NCBI GenBank assembly: GCA_017408735.1
Contig: JAFQUB010000009.1
Location: forward strand, 62,001 to 126,000
DNA: 64,000 bases
DNA from: Lachnospiraceae bacterium
GTDB lineage: Bacteria > Bacillota > Clostridia > Lachnospirales > Lachnospiraceae
Reading direction: 5' to 3'
The notes under the pieces are model-generated. The model saw only the letters and a program-made list of their open reading frames with translations. It did not search any database and was not told where the DNA came from. Position numbers and translations under genes: made by a program. This document shows, in pieces, positions 45,253 to 53,743 of this stretch. Every line of letters starts with the position of its first letter. The stretch's first letter is position 1.

Positions 45253-46338
45253 TTAATATTCAAATGTTTCCATATATTTCATGTACCGGACAACCATCAA
45301 CGCAATCCGGAATGTAATTGCATCTTCAAAGACTCTAAGATCCAATCCGGTACTCTTTTGTAACTTGTCTAATCGGTATACTAAAGTGTTTCGATGAATA
45401 TAAAGCTGTCTTGATGTTTCTGAAACATTCAGACTGTTTTCAAAGAACTTATTAATGGTAATCAATGTTTCTTCATCAAAATCATCCGGTGATTTTCCAT
45501 CAAAAATTTCTTTGATAAACATTTTGCAAAGTGGAATCGGCAACTGATAAATCAGACGTCCAATGCCCAAAGAACTGTATGCGATTACATCTCTTTCACT
45601 AAAGAAGATTTTACCTACATCCAATGCCATCTTTGCTTCTTTATAAGAACGTGACACTTCTTTTATCTCATTTACGATTGTACCATAAGCCACATGGGCT
45701 TCGCAATTATCCTCGTGAAATACATTTAAAATTACTTTCGCAATTTTCGCCATATCATCATAGGTATCACTCTCTGCCAATTCTTTCACCACAATGATAT
45801 TTTTTTCATCTACTGCTGTAACAAAGTCTTTTGACTTTCCCCCGAAAAGGCTTCTGACATTATCTAACAGCTTTCCGTCTTTGTCATGTTTCGCCTCCAC
45901 TATAAATACCACACGTCTTGCTTCTGTGTCAATGTGAAGTTTCTTAGAACGGTTGTAAATGTCTACCAGAAGCAGATTATCTAACAGCAGATTCTTGATA
46001 AAGTTATCCTTATCAAATCGCTCTTTATATGCTACCAGAAGATTCTGAATTTGAAAAGCTGCAATTTTTCCCACCAAATATACATCATCGTTGGTACCGC
46101 TGGCAATTAGTATGTACTCCAACTGATTGTCATCATACACCTTAAAGAACTGATACCCCTGTACCTCTTGGCTTTCTGCCGGTGATTCTGCAAAAGCAGT
46201 AATCGCTGCTCCACATTCTTCGATTCCCTCTACAGTAGTTGCCAATACATGTCCTTCTGTATCCACAATACCAAGTTCGATTCTTGTAATAGTCTTTAAT
46301 CCATCAATTGTATTTTGTAAAATCTGATTTGATATCAT
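45253..46338 (-). CDS. CdaR-family (PucR-like) transcriptional regulator
   Basis: A 361-aa protein. The N-terminal sugar-diacid-recognition-like domain (ILQNTIDGLKTITRIELGIVDTEGHVLATT) is followed by a central GGDEF-like module and a C-terminal PucR helix-turn-helix (NKFFENSLNVSETSRQLYIHRNTLVYRLDKLQKSTGLDLR). The ATG at 46338 follows CAGGAGG. Its ligand and targets are unknown. It precedes ftsE without being part of the division genes. Confidence 0.9.
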   Translation of the reverse strand: MISNQILQNTIDGLKTITRIELGIVDTEGHVLATTVEGIEECGAAITAFAESPAESQEVQGYQFFKVYDDNQLEYILIASGTNDDVYLVGKIAAFQIQNLLVAYKERFDKDNFIKNLLLDNLLLVDIYNRSKKLHIDTEARRVVFIVEAKHDKDGKLLDNVRSLFGGKSKDFVTAVDEKNIIVVKELAESDTYDDMAKIAKVILNVFHEDNCEAHVAYGTIVNEIKEVSRSYKEAKMALDVGKIFFSERDVIAYSSLGIGRLIYQLPIPLCKMFIKEIFDGKSPDDFDEETLITINKFFENSLNVSETSRQLYIHRNTLVYRLDKLQKSTGLDLRVFEDAITFRIALMVVRYMKYMETFEY

Positions 46339-46494
46339 AATAGTAACCTCCTGTTTCGCTACGTACCAGTTCCACACCCCTATTCACGAAAAAGTACGTT
46401 TCTCTTTTTTCTACTTAGAACTATTTTAATACAAATTGACCAAAAAATAAAGTAAAAAAAAATATTTTTTGTGATTTTTTTCATGCAAGTTGTA

Positions 46495-46522
46495 TATAGC
46501 TTTTCCTGACAAATTCCGATAA
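46495..46522 (+). promoter_or_regulatory. Sigma-28 (SigD)-like promoter of yjfB
   Basis: TCCGATAA (46515-46522) matches the flagellar sigma -10 GCCGATAA in seven of eight positions, with TATA (consensus TAAA) 16 bp upstream. It is 24 bp before the yjfB start. Confidence 0.55.
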
Positions 46523-46545
46523 AATAAGTAAAAGGAGGGTTTTGT

Positions 46546-46722
46546 ATGGATATTTCTGAAATCTCTGTTTCCATGAATCAGACAAGCCTTATGACTGCTG
46601 TCAGCACAGCTGTTTTAGGCATGTCACTGGATATGGTGGAAACCAGCGGTGAAAACATGGTAAAAATGATGGAATTGTCCGTAAATCCTAATATTGGAAG
46701 CAACATTGACGTTTCAGTGTAA
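46546..46722 (+). CDS. YjfB-family small motility-associated protein
   Basis: The 58-aa protein (MDISEISVSMNQTSLMTAVS at the start, NPNIGSNIDVSV at the end) matches the YjfB family: short, Met-rich amphipathic helix with a conserved N-P-x-x-G-x-x-I-D-V/I-S-V tail. It is preceded by AAAGGAGG and a sigma-28-like promoter and followed by a terminator. In relatives, yjfB belongs to the motility regulon, but its role is unknown. Confidence 0.88.
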   Translation: MDISEISVSMNQTSLMTAVSTAVLGMSLDMVETSGENMVKMMELSVNPNIGSNIDVSV

Positions 46723-46734
46723 TTACGGATTCTA

Positions 46735-46770
46735 AAAAACGAGAGAAGGCAAATGCTTTCTCTCGTTTTT
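46735..46770. terminator. Bidirectional terminator between yjfB and the HPr-like gene
   Basis: AAAAACGAGAGAA with TTCTCTCGTTTTT around GGCAAATGC; A/T-runs at both ends, serving converging transcripts. Confidence 0.9.
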
Positions 46771-46776
46771 CTTTTG

Positions 46777-47013
46777 TTATTCGCAACCGGCTAAAAAAAC
46801 TTCCAAACGTTTCTTATCCGCTTCCTCATATACAATCAGTTCTAAATCTTTCATTTCTTCGTCTGCTAAAATGCCTGCCAAAGAAACATACTGGGACAAT
46901 TTAGATTTCAGATTCAGGCAGTCACCCTCACCGGTATACAATTCCACTTTACCACTGCAACTGTCAATGATTTCTATAAACTTTCCGGTATCTGTAATAT
47001 GTTTTATCTTCAT
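46777..47013 (-). CDS. HPr-like small protein lacking the active-site histidine
   Basis: A 78-aa protein with an HPr-type pattern: LNLKSKLSQYVSLAGIL aligns with the HPr helix after the regulatory serine, and LELIVYEEADKKRLEVFL with the last strand and helix. There is no His in the position used for PTS phosphotransfer. Similar degenerate HPr-like proteins are common in Lachnospiraceae with no known function. Call based on pattern, moderate certainty. Confidence 0.6.
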   Translation of the reverse strand: MKIKHITDTGKFIEIIDSCSGKVELYTGEGDCLNLKSKLSQYVSLAGILADEEMKDLELIVYEEADKKRLEVFLAGCE

Positions 47014-47053
47014 ATCCACGCTGCCCTTTCTTGTTTGAATAAATTCAAAATAA

Positions 47054-47428
47054 CTATTTAATTGCCATTGCTTCTACTTCCAAAAATACATCCTTTGGAA
47101 TTCTTGCCACTTCCACGCAGGAACGTGCCGGAAATACACCTGTAAAATATTTTGCATAAATTTCGTTAATTTTTCCAAAATCTTCCATGTTCTTGATAAA
47201 TACTGTAGTTTTTACTACATTTTCCATAGAGCTTCCTGCATCTTTTAATAAAGCTGCCATATTAGAAAATGCCTGTTCCGCCTGTTCTTCTACTGTTGCC
47301 GGAATTTCTCCTGTAGCAGGATTTACTGGAATTACACCGGAAGTATAAATCATTCCGTTTACTTCGATTGCCTGTGAATAAGGTCCGATTGCTGCTGGTG
47401 CGTTTGGTGTACTAATTGCTTTTTTCAT
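47054..47428 (-). CDS. ridA: RidA-family enamine/imine deaminase
   Basis: The 124-aa protein has the RidA signature (AISTPNAPAAIGPYSQAIEVNGMIYTSG), the catalytic-site Arg in FPARSCVEVARIPKDVFLEVEAMA. It removes reactive 2-aminoacrylate from serine/threonine dehydration. The ATG at 47428 follows GGAGG. Operon with the CvfB-like gene upstream (22 bp). Confidence 0.96.
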   Translation of the reverse strand: MKKAISTPNAPAAIGPYSQAIEVNGMIYTSGVIPVNPATGEIPATVEEQAEQAFSNMAALLKDAGSSMENVVKTTVFIKNMEDFGKINEIYAKYFTGVFPARSCVEVARIPKDVFLEVEAMAIK

Positions 47429-47450
47429 GTTAATTTCCTCCATATATATG

Positions 47451-48287
47451 TTATTTTAATTTGATTGCATTTGTAGTAATTTCGATTTTTCCTGCCTTTA
47501 ACAAGTGTCCTATGGCACGTTTGAAGGCATTTTTACTCATCTGGAACTGTTCTTTGATTACTTCCGGTTCCACGGTTTTATCCGTAAATGGGAAGCTTCC
47601 GCCTTGTTCTTCTAGTTCCTTCAATATATATTCTGCATCATCATCCATCTGCAAATATGCTTTCTGGCGCATACACAAATCTAATTTTCCATCTTCTTTT
47701 ACTGCTGTAACTCTGGCTTCTACCACATCACCAATGCGCATTTTCCCGAAGACATCTTTCTTTGGAATTCTAGCAGAGTAGATATCATCCACCGCCACAT
47801 ATACTCCAAAATCTTTTGTTACATCATAGACAATTCCTTTTACCATATCGTCTTTCATATATGGGGAATCTGTTCTTAAATGACCATAGACTTTCATGGT
47901 AGCACACAATCTGCTGCTCTTGTCCACATACAGACATACCAGACAGGAATCTCCGGCCTTCACCTCATATGCCTGTTCTTTAAATGGCAGCAACAAATCC
48001 TTTTCCAATCCCCAGTCTAAGAAAGCGCCGATTTTACTTACTTCTTTTACTTTCAGCACTGCCGGTTTTCCAATCTGAATATATGGTTCGTTTACCGTTG
48101 CAATCATGCGGTCGGAAGAATCTTTATACAAAAACACTTCTATAGAGTCGGATAATTCCAAATCTTTTGGCACTTGCTTTTTCGGCAACAATACTTTTTC
48201 TTCGCTGTCCATCTTTTCTGCCAGATAAACACCAAACTCTACTTCTTTTATCATTACAAGGGTCTGTTTCTTTCCTAATTTTAACAT
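47451..48287 (-). CDS. CvfB-like S1-domain RNA-binding protein
   Basis: A 278-aa protein with two to three S1-type barrels (VLKVKEVSKIGAFLDWGLEKDLLLPF and VKGIVYDVTKDFGVYVAVDDIYSARI) and a C-terminal winged helix (IKEQFQMSKNAFKRAIGHLLKAGKIEI). This order is that of the CvfB/YitL family, which bind RNA and affect virulence-gene expression in Staphylococcus. Confidence 0.92.
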   Translation of the reverse strand: MLKLGKKQTLVMIKEVEFGVYLAEKMDSEEKVLLPKKQVPKDLELSDSIEVFLYKDSSDRMIATVNEPYIQIGKPAVLKVKEVSKIGAFLDWGLEKDLLLPFKEQAYEVKAGDSCLVCLYVDKSSRLCATMKVYGHLRTDSPYMKDDMVKGIVYDVTKDFGVYVAVDDIYSARIPKKDVFGKMRIGDVVEARVTAVKEDGKLDLCMRQKAYLQMDDDAEYILKELEEQGGSFPFTDKTVEPEVIKEQFQMSKNAFKRAIGHLLKAGKIEITTNAIKLK

Positions 48288-48307
48288 ATCTTCCTGCTTT
48301 CTAACCT

Positions 48308-49018
48308 TTATGCCAAAAGAAATTCAATGACAGCAAAGGCTTTATTTTCTTCATTATTTAATGTTACTACATAGCGGTTGTGCTCTTTGTATACCGTAGG
48401 ATAAATAGTATCTCCCGCCATGGCTGATTTTTTGTATTCTGCACGCATTTGCTTTACGTGAATTTCTTCCTCGATTACTGCGTATGCCATATTTAAATAC
48501 TGGGCGTTGTTCATATGACCGTTGGTGTCTATCTGATAATTCTGCACAAAGTAAGATGGACAGCTCACTGGTTCTACTTCCGGAATATCTATTTTCATGT
48601 CAGCATATTCCATAGGAAGTTTTTCTTCTATCTGATACTTTTCTGCATGCTCCGGATTCACACGCAGAGGAACCATTTTTTCTGCATCCATATAAATCCA
48701 TACAGAATTTGCATAAGCCACACAGGCTCCGCTTTCGTCATACATCATAAAATTACGATAACCAAATGCCCGTTTAAAGTCATAGGCTTTTGTGGCTATT
48801 TTGATTTTTTCTCCATATTTCGGATATCTTTCCACCACGATCTGCCAGGACAATAACACCCATACCCTTTTCTCTGACGCCAGAAAATCGATTCCATATC
48901 CTATGGATTCTGAATGAAATATGGTGCAATCCTGAAAGTAATTTAGAATTGCTTCTAATTTTAGTTTTCCGTCTTTTCCTATTTCACTGTATCTGACACG
49001 ACTATCAAATTCGTACAT
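48308..49018 (-). CDS. Acyl-ACP thioesterase
   Basis: The 236-aa protein is a double hot-dog fold. The second half has NYQIDTNGHMNNAQYL, containing the catalytic Asp/Asn/His set, and the first half has YSEIGKDGKLKLEAILNYFQD. It releases fatty acids from ACP. The ATG at 49018 follows CAGGAGGT. A longer in-frame start would run through the tRNA-Gln gene and is rejected. Confidence 0.93.
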   Translation of the reverse strand: MYEFDSRVRYSEIGKDGKLKLEAILNYFQDCTIFHSESIGYGIDFLASEKRVWVLLSWQIVVERYPKYGEKIKIATKAYDFKRAFGYRNFMMYDESGACVAYANSVWIYMDAEKMVPLRVNPEHAEKYQIEEKLPMEYADMKIDIPEVEPVSCPSYFVQNYQIDTNGHMNNAQYLNMAYAVIEEEIHVKQMRAEYKKSAMAGDTIYPTVYKEHNRYVVTLNNEENKAFAVIEFLLA

Positions 49019-49140
49019 TGTTACCTCCTGACATTTTTGCTTCAAAAACCTGATGTTTCTATTTTGCTTCTGTTTGTCCAAAATGTCAAGATGTATAAAC
49101 GAAATAAGAGAATGGATAACATCCATTCTCTTATCATTAA

Positions 49141-49212
49141 CAGGGCTACAAGGATTCGAACCTTGAAATGCTGGAGTCAGAGTCCAGTGCCTTACCATTT
49201 GGCGATAGCCCT
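49141..49212 (-). tRNA. tRNA-Gln (anticodon CTG)
   Basis: A 72-nt cloverleaf on the minus strand: acceptor stem AGGGCTA/TAGCCCT, D-arm with AAATGGTAA, anticodon arm CTGGA-CTCTGAC-TCCAG giving CTG, T-arm CAAGG-TTCGAAT-CCTTG and discriminator G. CCA is not encoded. The body is of Gln type (GGGCTATCGCCAA). CTG rather than TTG reads only CAG, so another tRNA-Gln must exist elsewhere. Confidence 0.95.
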
Positions 49213-49353
49213 TTACTTATTTGCTTTCTCTCAAGCACAAATATGATTATATATGATGTTTTCAAAAAATGCAAGTACTTTTTTCAAATTTTTTTAAATT
49301 TTTTTATTTTTTTCGTTTTTTTGAATTTTTCGTATATTTTACGCCGGTAAAAA

Positions 49354-49382
49354 TTGAATCTGCAAACCTTTTATGATATGAT
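49354..49382 (+). promoter_or_regulatory. Sigma-A promoter of the methyltransferase gene
   Basis: TTGAAT (49354-49359), 17-bp spacer, TATGAT (49377-49382), 43 bp before the start codon. Confidence 0.75.
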
Positions 49383-49424
49383 GACTAAGATATTTTAGAA
49401 GTTTACAACAGAAAGGAAACCGAT

Positions 49425-50282
49425 ATGTGGATTGCAGATCAATGGAAAGACTATCAGGTATTAGATACTTCCCGCGGTGAAAAATTAGAACGCTGGGGTG
49501 ATTACATTTTAGTTCGTCCGGACCCACAGGTCATTTGGGACACAAAACGTGAAAACAAAAACTGGAAAAAGAAGAACGGACATTATCATAGAAGTTCTAA
49601 AGGTGGCGGCGAATGGGAATTTTTCGATTTACCAGAACAGTGGAGTATTCAGTATAAGGATTTAACCTTCCAGTTGAAGCCTTTTAGTTTCAAACACACC
49701 GGTCTTTTTCCGGAGCAGGCGGTAAACTGGGACTGGTTTTCCGAAAAAATCCGTAAAGCAAACCGCCCGGTAAAAGTATTGAATCTCTTTGCTTATACCG
49801 GAGGTGCTACTTTAGCTGCCGCTTCTGCAGGTGCAAGTGTCACTCACGTAGACGCTTCCAAAGGTATGGTCACCTGGGCAAAAGAAAACGCCAAATCTTC
49901 CGGTCTGGCAGATGCTCCAATCCGCTGGTTGGTGGATGACTGCGTAAAATTTGTAGAACGTGAAATCCGCAGAGGCAATAAATACGATGCCATTATTATG
50001 GACCCGCCTTCTTACGGCAGAGGACCAAAGGGCGAAATCTGGAAAATTGAAGAATCCTTGTATCCGTTTGTAAAGCTGTGTACTCAGATTCTTGCGGACA
50101 AGCCTTTATTTTTCCTGATTAACTCCTACACCACCGGACTGGCTCCTTCTGTTTTAACCTATATTCTTTCTACAGAATTAAAACAATTTGGCGGACATGT
50201 AAGTGCTGACGAAATCGGTCTTCCGGTGAAAGACAATGGACTGGTACTTCCATGCGGTGCTTCCGGACGTTGGGAAGCATAG
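49425..50282 (+). CDS. Class I SAM-dependent methyltransferase (RlmI/RlmK-like)
   Basis: The 285-aa protein has the SAM-binding motif VLNLFAYTGGATLAAASAGASVTHVDASKGMVTWA and the substrate motif DAIIMDPPSYGRGPKGEIW, where DPPSYGRG is typical of rRNA methyltransferases in the RlmI/RlmKL group. The N-terminal part has no complete PUA domain. It probably modifies 23S rRNA, but the position is not determinable. AGAAAGGAAA precedes the start. Confidence 0.93.
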   Translation: MWIADQWKDYQVLDTSRGEKLERWGDYILVRPDPQVIWDTKRENKNWKKKNGHYHRSSKGGGEWEFFDLPEQWSIQYKDLTFQLKPFSFKHTGLFPEQAVNWDWFSEKIRKANRPVKVLNLFAYTGGATLAAASAGASVTHVDASKGMVTWAKENAKSSGLADAPIRWLVDDCVKFVEREIRRGNKYDAIIMDPPSYGRGPKGEIWKIEESLYPFVKLCTQILADKPLFFLINSYTTGLAPSVLTYILSTELKQFGGHVSADEIGLPVKDNGLVLPCGASGRWEA

Positions 50283-50295
50283 ACAGCTTTCTTAT

Positions 50296-50985
50296 TTAAT
50301 TATTGGTGTTCCCTATACGGTAATGCCCTACAATATCATTTCGGCTCTCTAAGATGTCTTCTTCGTAGCTCGCCTGAAACGGATCATTGTGGTGTATTAC
50401 ATAGGGAACACCATTTTTATTGCGTCTGTCAGATACTACCCCTATATGGTTTTCAAATATGACTATATCTCCGCCTTGCCATTCTTCTATTGCTGAAACA
50501 TCTGTAGTTAATGAAGTGGCAGTGTGATTGAAGTATACTTTAAGATTTTTCACACGCCGAAAATCAATATTAGCATCCGGCTCTTGAATATCATAAGCTT
50601 TCGGATTAGCAACAATATCTTCCTGTAGCAGCTCCATCAAGTCATATCCTGCCGCTAACGCTGCATTCGCAATAACATCCGTGCATACTCCATATCCATC
50701 ATCCGAATAACCGGTATTATAATATTTACTCTTATATTTTGGCTTCGTTTCAATATAATCTAACGTTCCTTGAAAGAAATCCATCTGATCGTCAATCCCA
50801 TCTCCATCGGTATCAATTGCACAAGTCACAGTCGGTATCTCTTTTTTATATTCATTTTTCAAACGTTCTACTGATGTTCCATATATCATCCACTTCCCAA
50901 AGAATATACCTACTCCACCCACAATCACAATAAGTATAACGCCCAGTACAGTTATCACCACTCTTTTGTTCGCGTTTTTCGTCAT
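50296..50985 (-). CDS. DUF1287 protein (NlpC/P60-like fold), membrane anchored
   Basis: A 229-aa protein with an N-terminal helix (VVITVLGVILIVIVGGVGIFFG). The DUF1287 domain shows IDTDGDGIDDQMDFFQGTLDYI, GVCTDVIANAALAAGYDL (candidate nucleophile Cys), HIGVVSDRRN and VIHHND (His). The ATG at 50985 follows AAAGGA; an upstream GTG abuts the previous stop codon. It lies 14 nt after the coiled-coil gene. Confidence 0.9.
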   Translation of the reverse strand: MTKNANKRVVITVLGVILIVIVGGVGIFFGKWMIYGTSVERLKNEYKKEIPTVTCAIDTDGDGIDDQMDFFQGTLDYIETKPKYKSKYYNTGYSDDGYGVCTDVIANAALAAGYDLMELLQEDIVANPKAYDIQEPDANIDFRRVKNLKVYFNHTATSLTTDVSAIEEWQGGDIVIFENHIGVVSDRRNKNGVPYVIHHNDPFQASYEEDILESRNDIVGHYRIGNTNN

Positions 50986-50999
50986 ATTTTTTCCTTTCA

Positions 51000-51893
51000 C
51001 TACACGCTTTCGTCTACTTCAATTCCTTTTAAGTCCTCTTCTAAAAGGACATTATTTTTCTTTAAATTGTTCTGTAAATCTACTTCTGTTGATGCCTCAA
51101 GAATAGCTTGCATCTTTTTCTCAGTTTTCGTTTCGTCAGAAGTATGATGCAATTGTTCGTTCTTTTCCTTCGCTTCTTCTGCCTCTTTTTTCGCTTCCTC
51201 TGTCTTTTTATCGTAGTTCTCTTTCATTTCTTCAATAAGCGTCTGCTGTTCTTCTTCCAATGCCTCTTTGATAATTTCATTCGCCTGTTTAGAAGCATCC
51301 ACCATCGGGTGAACCTTTAACAGGGCTTGCTTCATACCTTCCACAGCGTTTCCATGAGCTTGCGCCATACTATCTGATTGCTCTGCCCGCTTTTTTAACT
51401 CATCTAACGCATCGTCGTATTCCAACATAAGCTTCTGATAGTCCGTCAAATTCTCCGTGTTGTTCAAACGTTCTTGTTCTTCCTTCGTTAGCCCTTGCGT
51501 CTTTTGCTTCTCTCTTAAAGCTTCTATTTCCTCTAGCATCTTTTGTTCTTCGCTGTCATCTTCCACACCATAAGCTTCTTGCACCATGTCTTTTACATTT
51601 TTTATCGCCTCTATTTCTTTTTGTGTGTCCAATACGTCTTGTTTTAATTTTTCCTTTCGCTCCAAATGTGACACCATTTCTTGTTTATACACATCATCAG
51701 ACAGCATCTGTTGTACCTTTATCTTTATCGCTTGACGTTCTTTCGCAATTCTTTTCTCTGTAGTATTGGCATTCAGATTCAATTCTGCGCCATTAATAAC
51801 ATTTTTGTTTTTCTTTTCTTTACTATTTTTTTCAGAATTTTCTTTTACCTCCGTTTCTGAATAAGCCCGGATACTAATATTCTCCACCTTCAT
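51000..51893 (-). CDS. Coiled-coil protein of unknown function
   Basis: A 297-aa, strongly charged Glu/Lys/Gln-rich protein predicted by eye to be almost wholly alpha-helical, with long coiled-coil stretches (residues about 40-280) and no membrane segment. I recognise no family. The start at 51893 follows GGGGGAAC. Operon with the DUF1287 gene. The repeat R4 lies just upstream at 51979-52076. Confidence 0.75.
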   Translation of the reverse strand: MKVENISIRAYSETEVKENSEKNSKEKKNKNVINGAELNLNANTTEKRIAKERQAIKIKVQQMLSDDVYKQEMVSHLERKEKLKQDVLDTQKEIEAIKNVKDMVQEAYGVEDDSEEQKMLEEIEALREKQKTQGLTKEEQERLNNTENLTDYQKLMLEYDDALDELKKRAEQSDSMAQAHGNAVEGMKQALLKVHPMVDASKQANEIIKEALEEEQQTLIEEMKENYDKKTEEAKKEAEEAKEKNEQLHHTSDETKTEKKMQAILEASTEVDLQNNLKKNNVLLEEDLKGIEVDESV

Positions 51894-51978
51894 ATCGTTC
51901 CCCCATTTCTTTATAGATATTATCTTGTAGAATATCGGCAGAATTTTCCAATAATTTACCCTTTTAAATTTACCATGC

Positions 51979-52076
51979 ACAGACCACGATAGGGACAAAA
52001 ACTTCCCTTCTCAAGCAATCAGGAAACGTTGTTGTTTCCGCCTGTGAAGGGAAGCTTCTGTTCCTATCGTGGTCGT
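51979..52076 (+). repeat. Internally deleted 98-bp copy of the structured repeat (R4)
   Basis: ACAG (51979-51982) and CGT (52074-52076) bound 34-bp arms (51983-52016 with 52040-52073) related to those of R2, with a few mismatches. The core is reduced to the stem GGAAAC/GTTTCC with a short loop; about 95 bp present in R2/R3 are missing. It sits between the PPIase gene and the coiled-coil gene. Confidence 0.85.
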
Positions 52077-52081
52077 ACTGT

Positions 52082-52738
52082 TTATTCAATTATCTTAACA
52101 GAATTAATCACCGGCTGATTTTCCGTCAACACTGTTCCGTTATCATCTTCCACCGCAACTGCTTCACAGATGGCATCTACCACTTCAATCCCTTCGGTTA
52201 CCGTACCAAATGCTGCATACTGTCCATCTAAAAACGTAGAATCTTCGTGGACAATGAAAAACTGTGAGCTTGCACTGTCATTTTCCATGGAACGTGCCAT
52301 GGAAATGGTTCCTCTTACATGAGAAATGCTGTTTTCTACACCGTTAGTGCTAAATTCACCTTTAATGGTTTCTTCTGAACCACCGGTTCCATTTCCCAGT
52401 GGGTCACCACCCTGAATCATAAATCCGGAAATAATTCTGTGGAATGTTAATCCATCATAAAATCCTGATTTTGCAAGGTTTACAAAATTAGTTACTGTAA
52501 TTGGTGCAATATCTGCGTCCAATTCTAATTTGATTACGCCGTAATCTTTGATATCGATTTCTGCATTTACTTTTCCGGTTAAGTTTTCAGTGTTTCCCTG
52601 ACTGTTGGAAGCTTCTTCTGTTTCTTCTGTAACCTGTTCTTCTGCTGTTGTATCTGCTTCTGTATTATTTCCGCAGCCTGCTAACATTGTTACTGCCAGT
52701 AATCCGCAAAGGACTGTACTGATAATTTTTTTCTTCAT
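52082..52738 (-). CDS. Cyclophilin-type peptidyl-prolyl isomerase lipoprotein
   Basis: The 218-aa protein has a lipoprotein signal (LLAVTMLAGCG), an acidic linker, and a cyclophilin domain with VTNFVNLAKSGFYDGLTFHRIISGFMIQGGDP and NSISHVRGTISMARSMENDSASSQFFIVHED. It assists folding of exported proteins outside the membrane. The gene ends 6 bp from the repeat R4, which may serve as its terminator. Confidence 0.96.
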   Translation of the reverse strand: MKKKIISTVLCGLLAVTMLAGCGNNTEADTTAEEQVTEETEEASNSQGNTENLTGKVNAEIDIKDYGVIKLELDADIAPITVTNFVNLAKSGFYDGLTFHRIISGFMIQGGDPLGNGTGGSEETIKGEFSTNGVENSISHVRGTISMARSMENDSASSQFFIVHEDSTFLDGQYAAFGTVTEGIEVVDAICEAVAVEDDNGTVLTENQPVINSVKIIE

Positions 52739-52757
52739 TTTTTAATAACCTCCATTT

Positions 52758-53720
52758 TTATAAAATTCCATAAATTACCGCAACGGATAACACAATCTGA
52801 ATAATGGCAAATCGAAATACCGTATGCGTGTTCGACCAATCCCAAACCTTTCTTACATGGTCGTGGAGCGGTGTTCTTACTTTTGTTAAGATTTTAATTT
52901 TCAAAAAGCGTAACAAAGATACTTTTAGCAACCCAAGACCACCATCCAGAATCAACACCAGTGCTACCGGAATATAAAGAAGCGGACGCTCGGTTTTTAA
53001 AATAGCAATACTGATAAACAGCCCCATGGCTCTGGAACCCGCATCACCCATCATAAGCATACTCGGAGTTGCGTTATACCACAAATACCCCAAAATACAA
53101 ATACAAAACAGCAGGATAAGATATGTATGTGCATCATCTACCCCTTTGATATTTCCTATGATAAAAATTGTCATTAATGTAACAATGGATAAGGTTCCGG
53201 AAAGCCCATCTACACCATCAGAACAGTTTGTAACATTAATGGATGTCCATACTAAAATCACTACCAGAATCGCAAACACTATTGTAGGAATGGCAACACT
53301 CTGCTGTAAACATTCTATATAAATTACATTTGTGTTAAAGCGCAAAAAAGTAATTGCAACCATAATGGCAATAATCAAGTCAAGCAGACCCTTTTTATAT
53401 TCTCCCCATGGCGCTTTAGAGCAGTCATCCAAAAAACCTGTAAGCATGGCTGCTGCCACAAGAATTAAATACACAATAATTTCCGTGCTTAGTTCACCGA
53501 ATAAAATTGCAGAAAGCAAAAATACAATCACAAACAGAAAACCTGCTCCTCTTGGCTTCCCGGCAGATAATTTTCCATTGTGGGCAAACTCCCTTCCTGC
53601 ATCTTTTGGCAATAAGCCTGAAAATTTGTGCATGGAAAAACAGGTGCCAACAAAAGCAGCCATGATTCCCAAAAATGCAATTAATTTTGCATCTGCACTT
53701 TGAAATAATAAATTAATCAT
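52758..53720 (-). CDS. MraY-family phospho-sugar transferase
   Basis: The 320-aa protein has about ten membrane helices with the Asp-rich motifs LTGFLDDCSKA, NCSDGVDGLSG and MLMMGDAGSRAMG, and the terminal HDH in TPLHDHVRKVW. Compared with classical MraY (often PLHHHFE), the HDH variant suggests a related branch or second copy. It transfers a phospho-sugar to undecaprenyl phosphate; no other mur genes are adjacent. Confidence 0.88.
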   Translation of the reverse strand: MINLLFQSADAKLIAFLGIMAAFVGTCFSMHKFSGLLPKDAGREFAHNGKLSAGKPRGAGFLFVIVFLLSAILFGELSTEIIVYLILVAAAMLTGFLDDCSKAPWGEYKKGLLDLIIAIMVAITFLRFNTNVIYIECLQQSVAIPTIVFAILVVILVWTSINVTNCSDGVDGLSGTLSIVTLMTIFIIGNIKGVDDAHTYLILLFCICILGYLWYNATPSMLMMGDAGSRAMGLFISIAILKTERPLLYIPVALVLILDGGLGLLKVSLLRFLKIKILTKVRTPLHDHVRKVWDWSNTHTVFRFAIIQIVLSVAVIYGIL

Positions 53721-53743
53721 TTGAATAATTTCCTTTCCGTAGT

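Noticed and set aside
46380..46574. Minus-strand open frame opposite yjfB
   Set aside because: Overlaps the promoter and the start of yjfB on the other strand, very A/T-biased, no ribosome-binding site.
49018..49198. Longer N-terminus for the acyl-ACP thioesterase
   Set aside because: It would translate through the tRNA-Gln gene; the ATG at 49018 has a proper ribosome-binding site and begins at the conserved domain.
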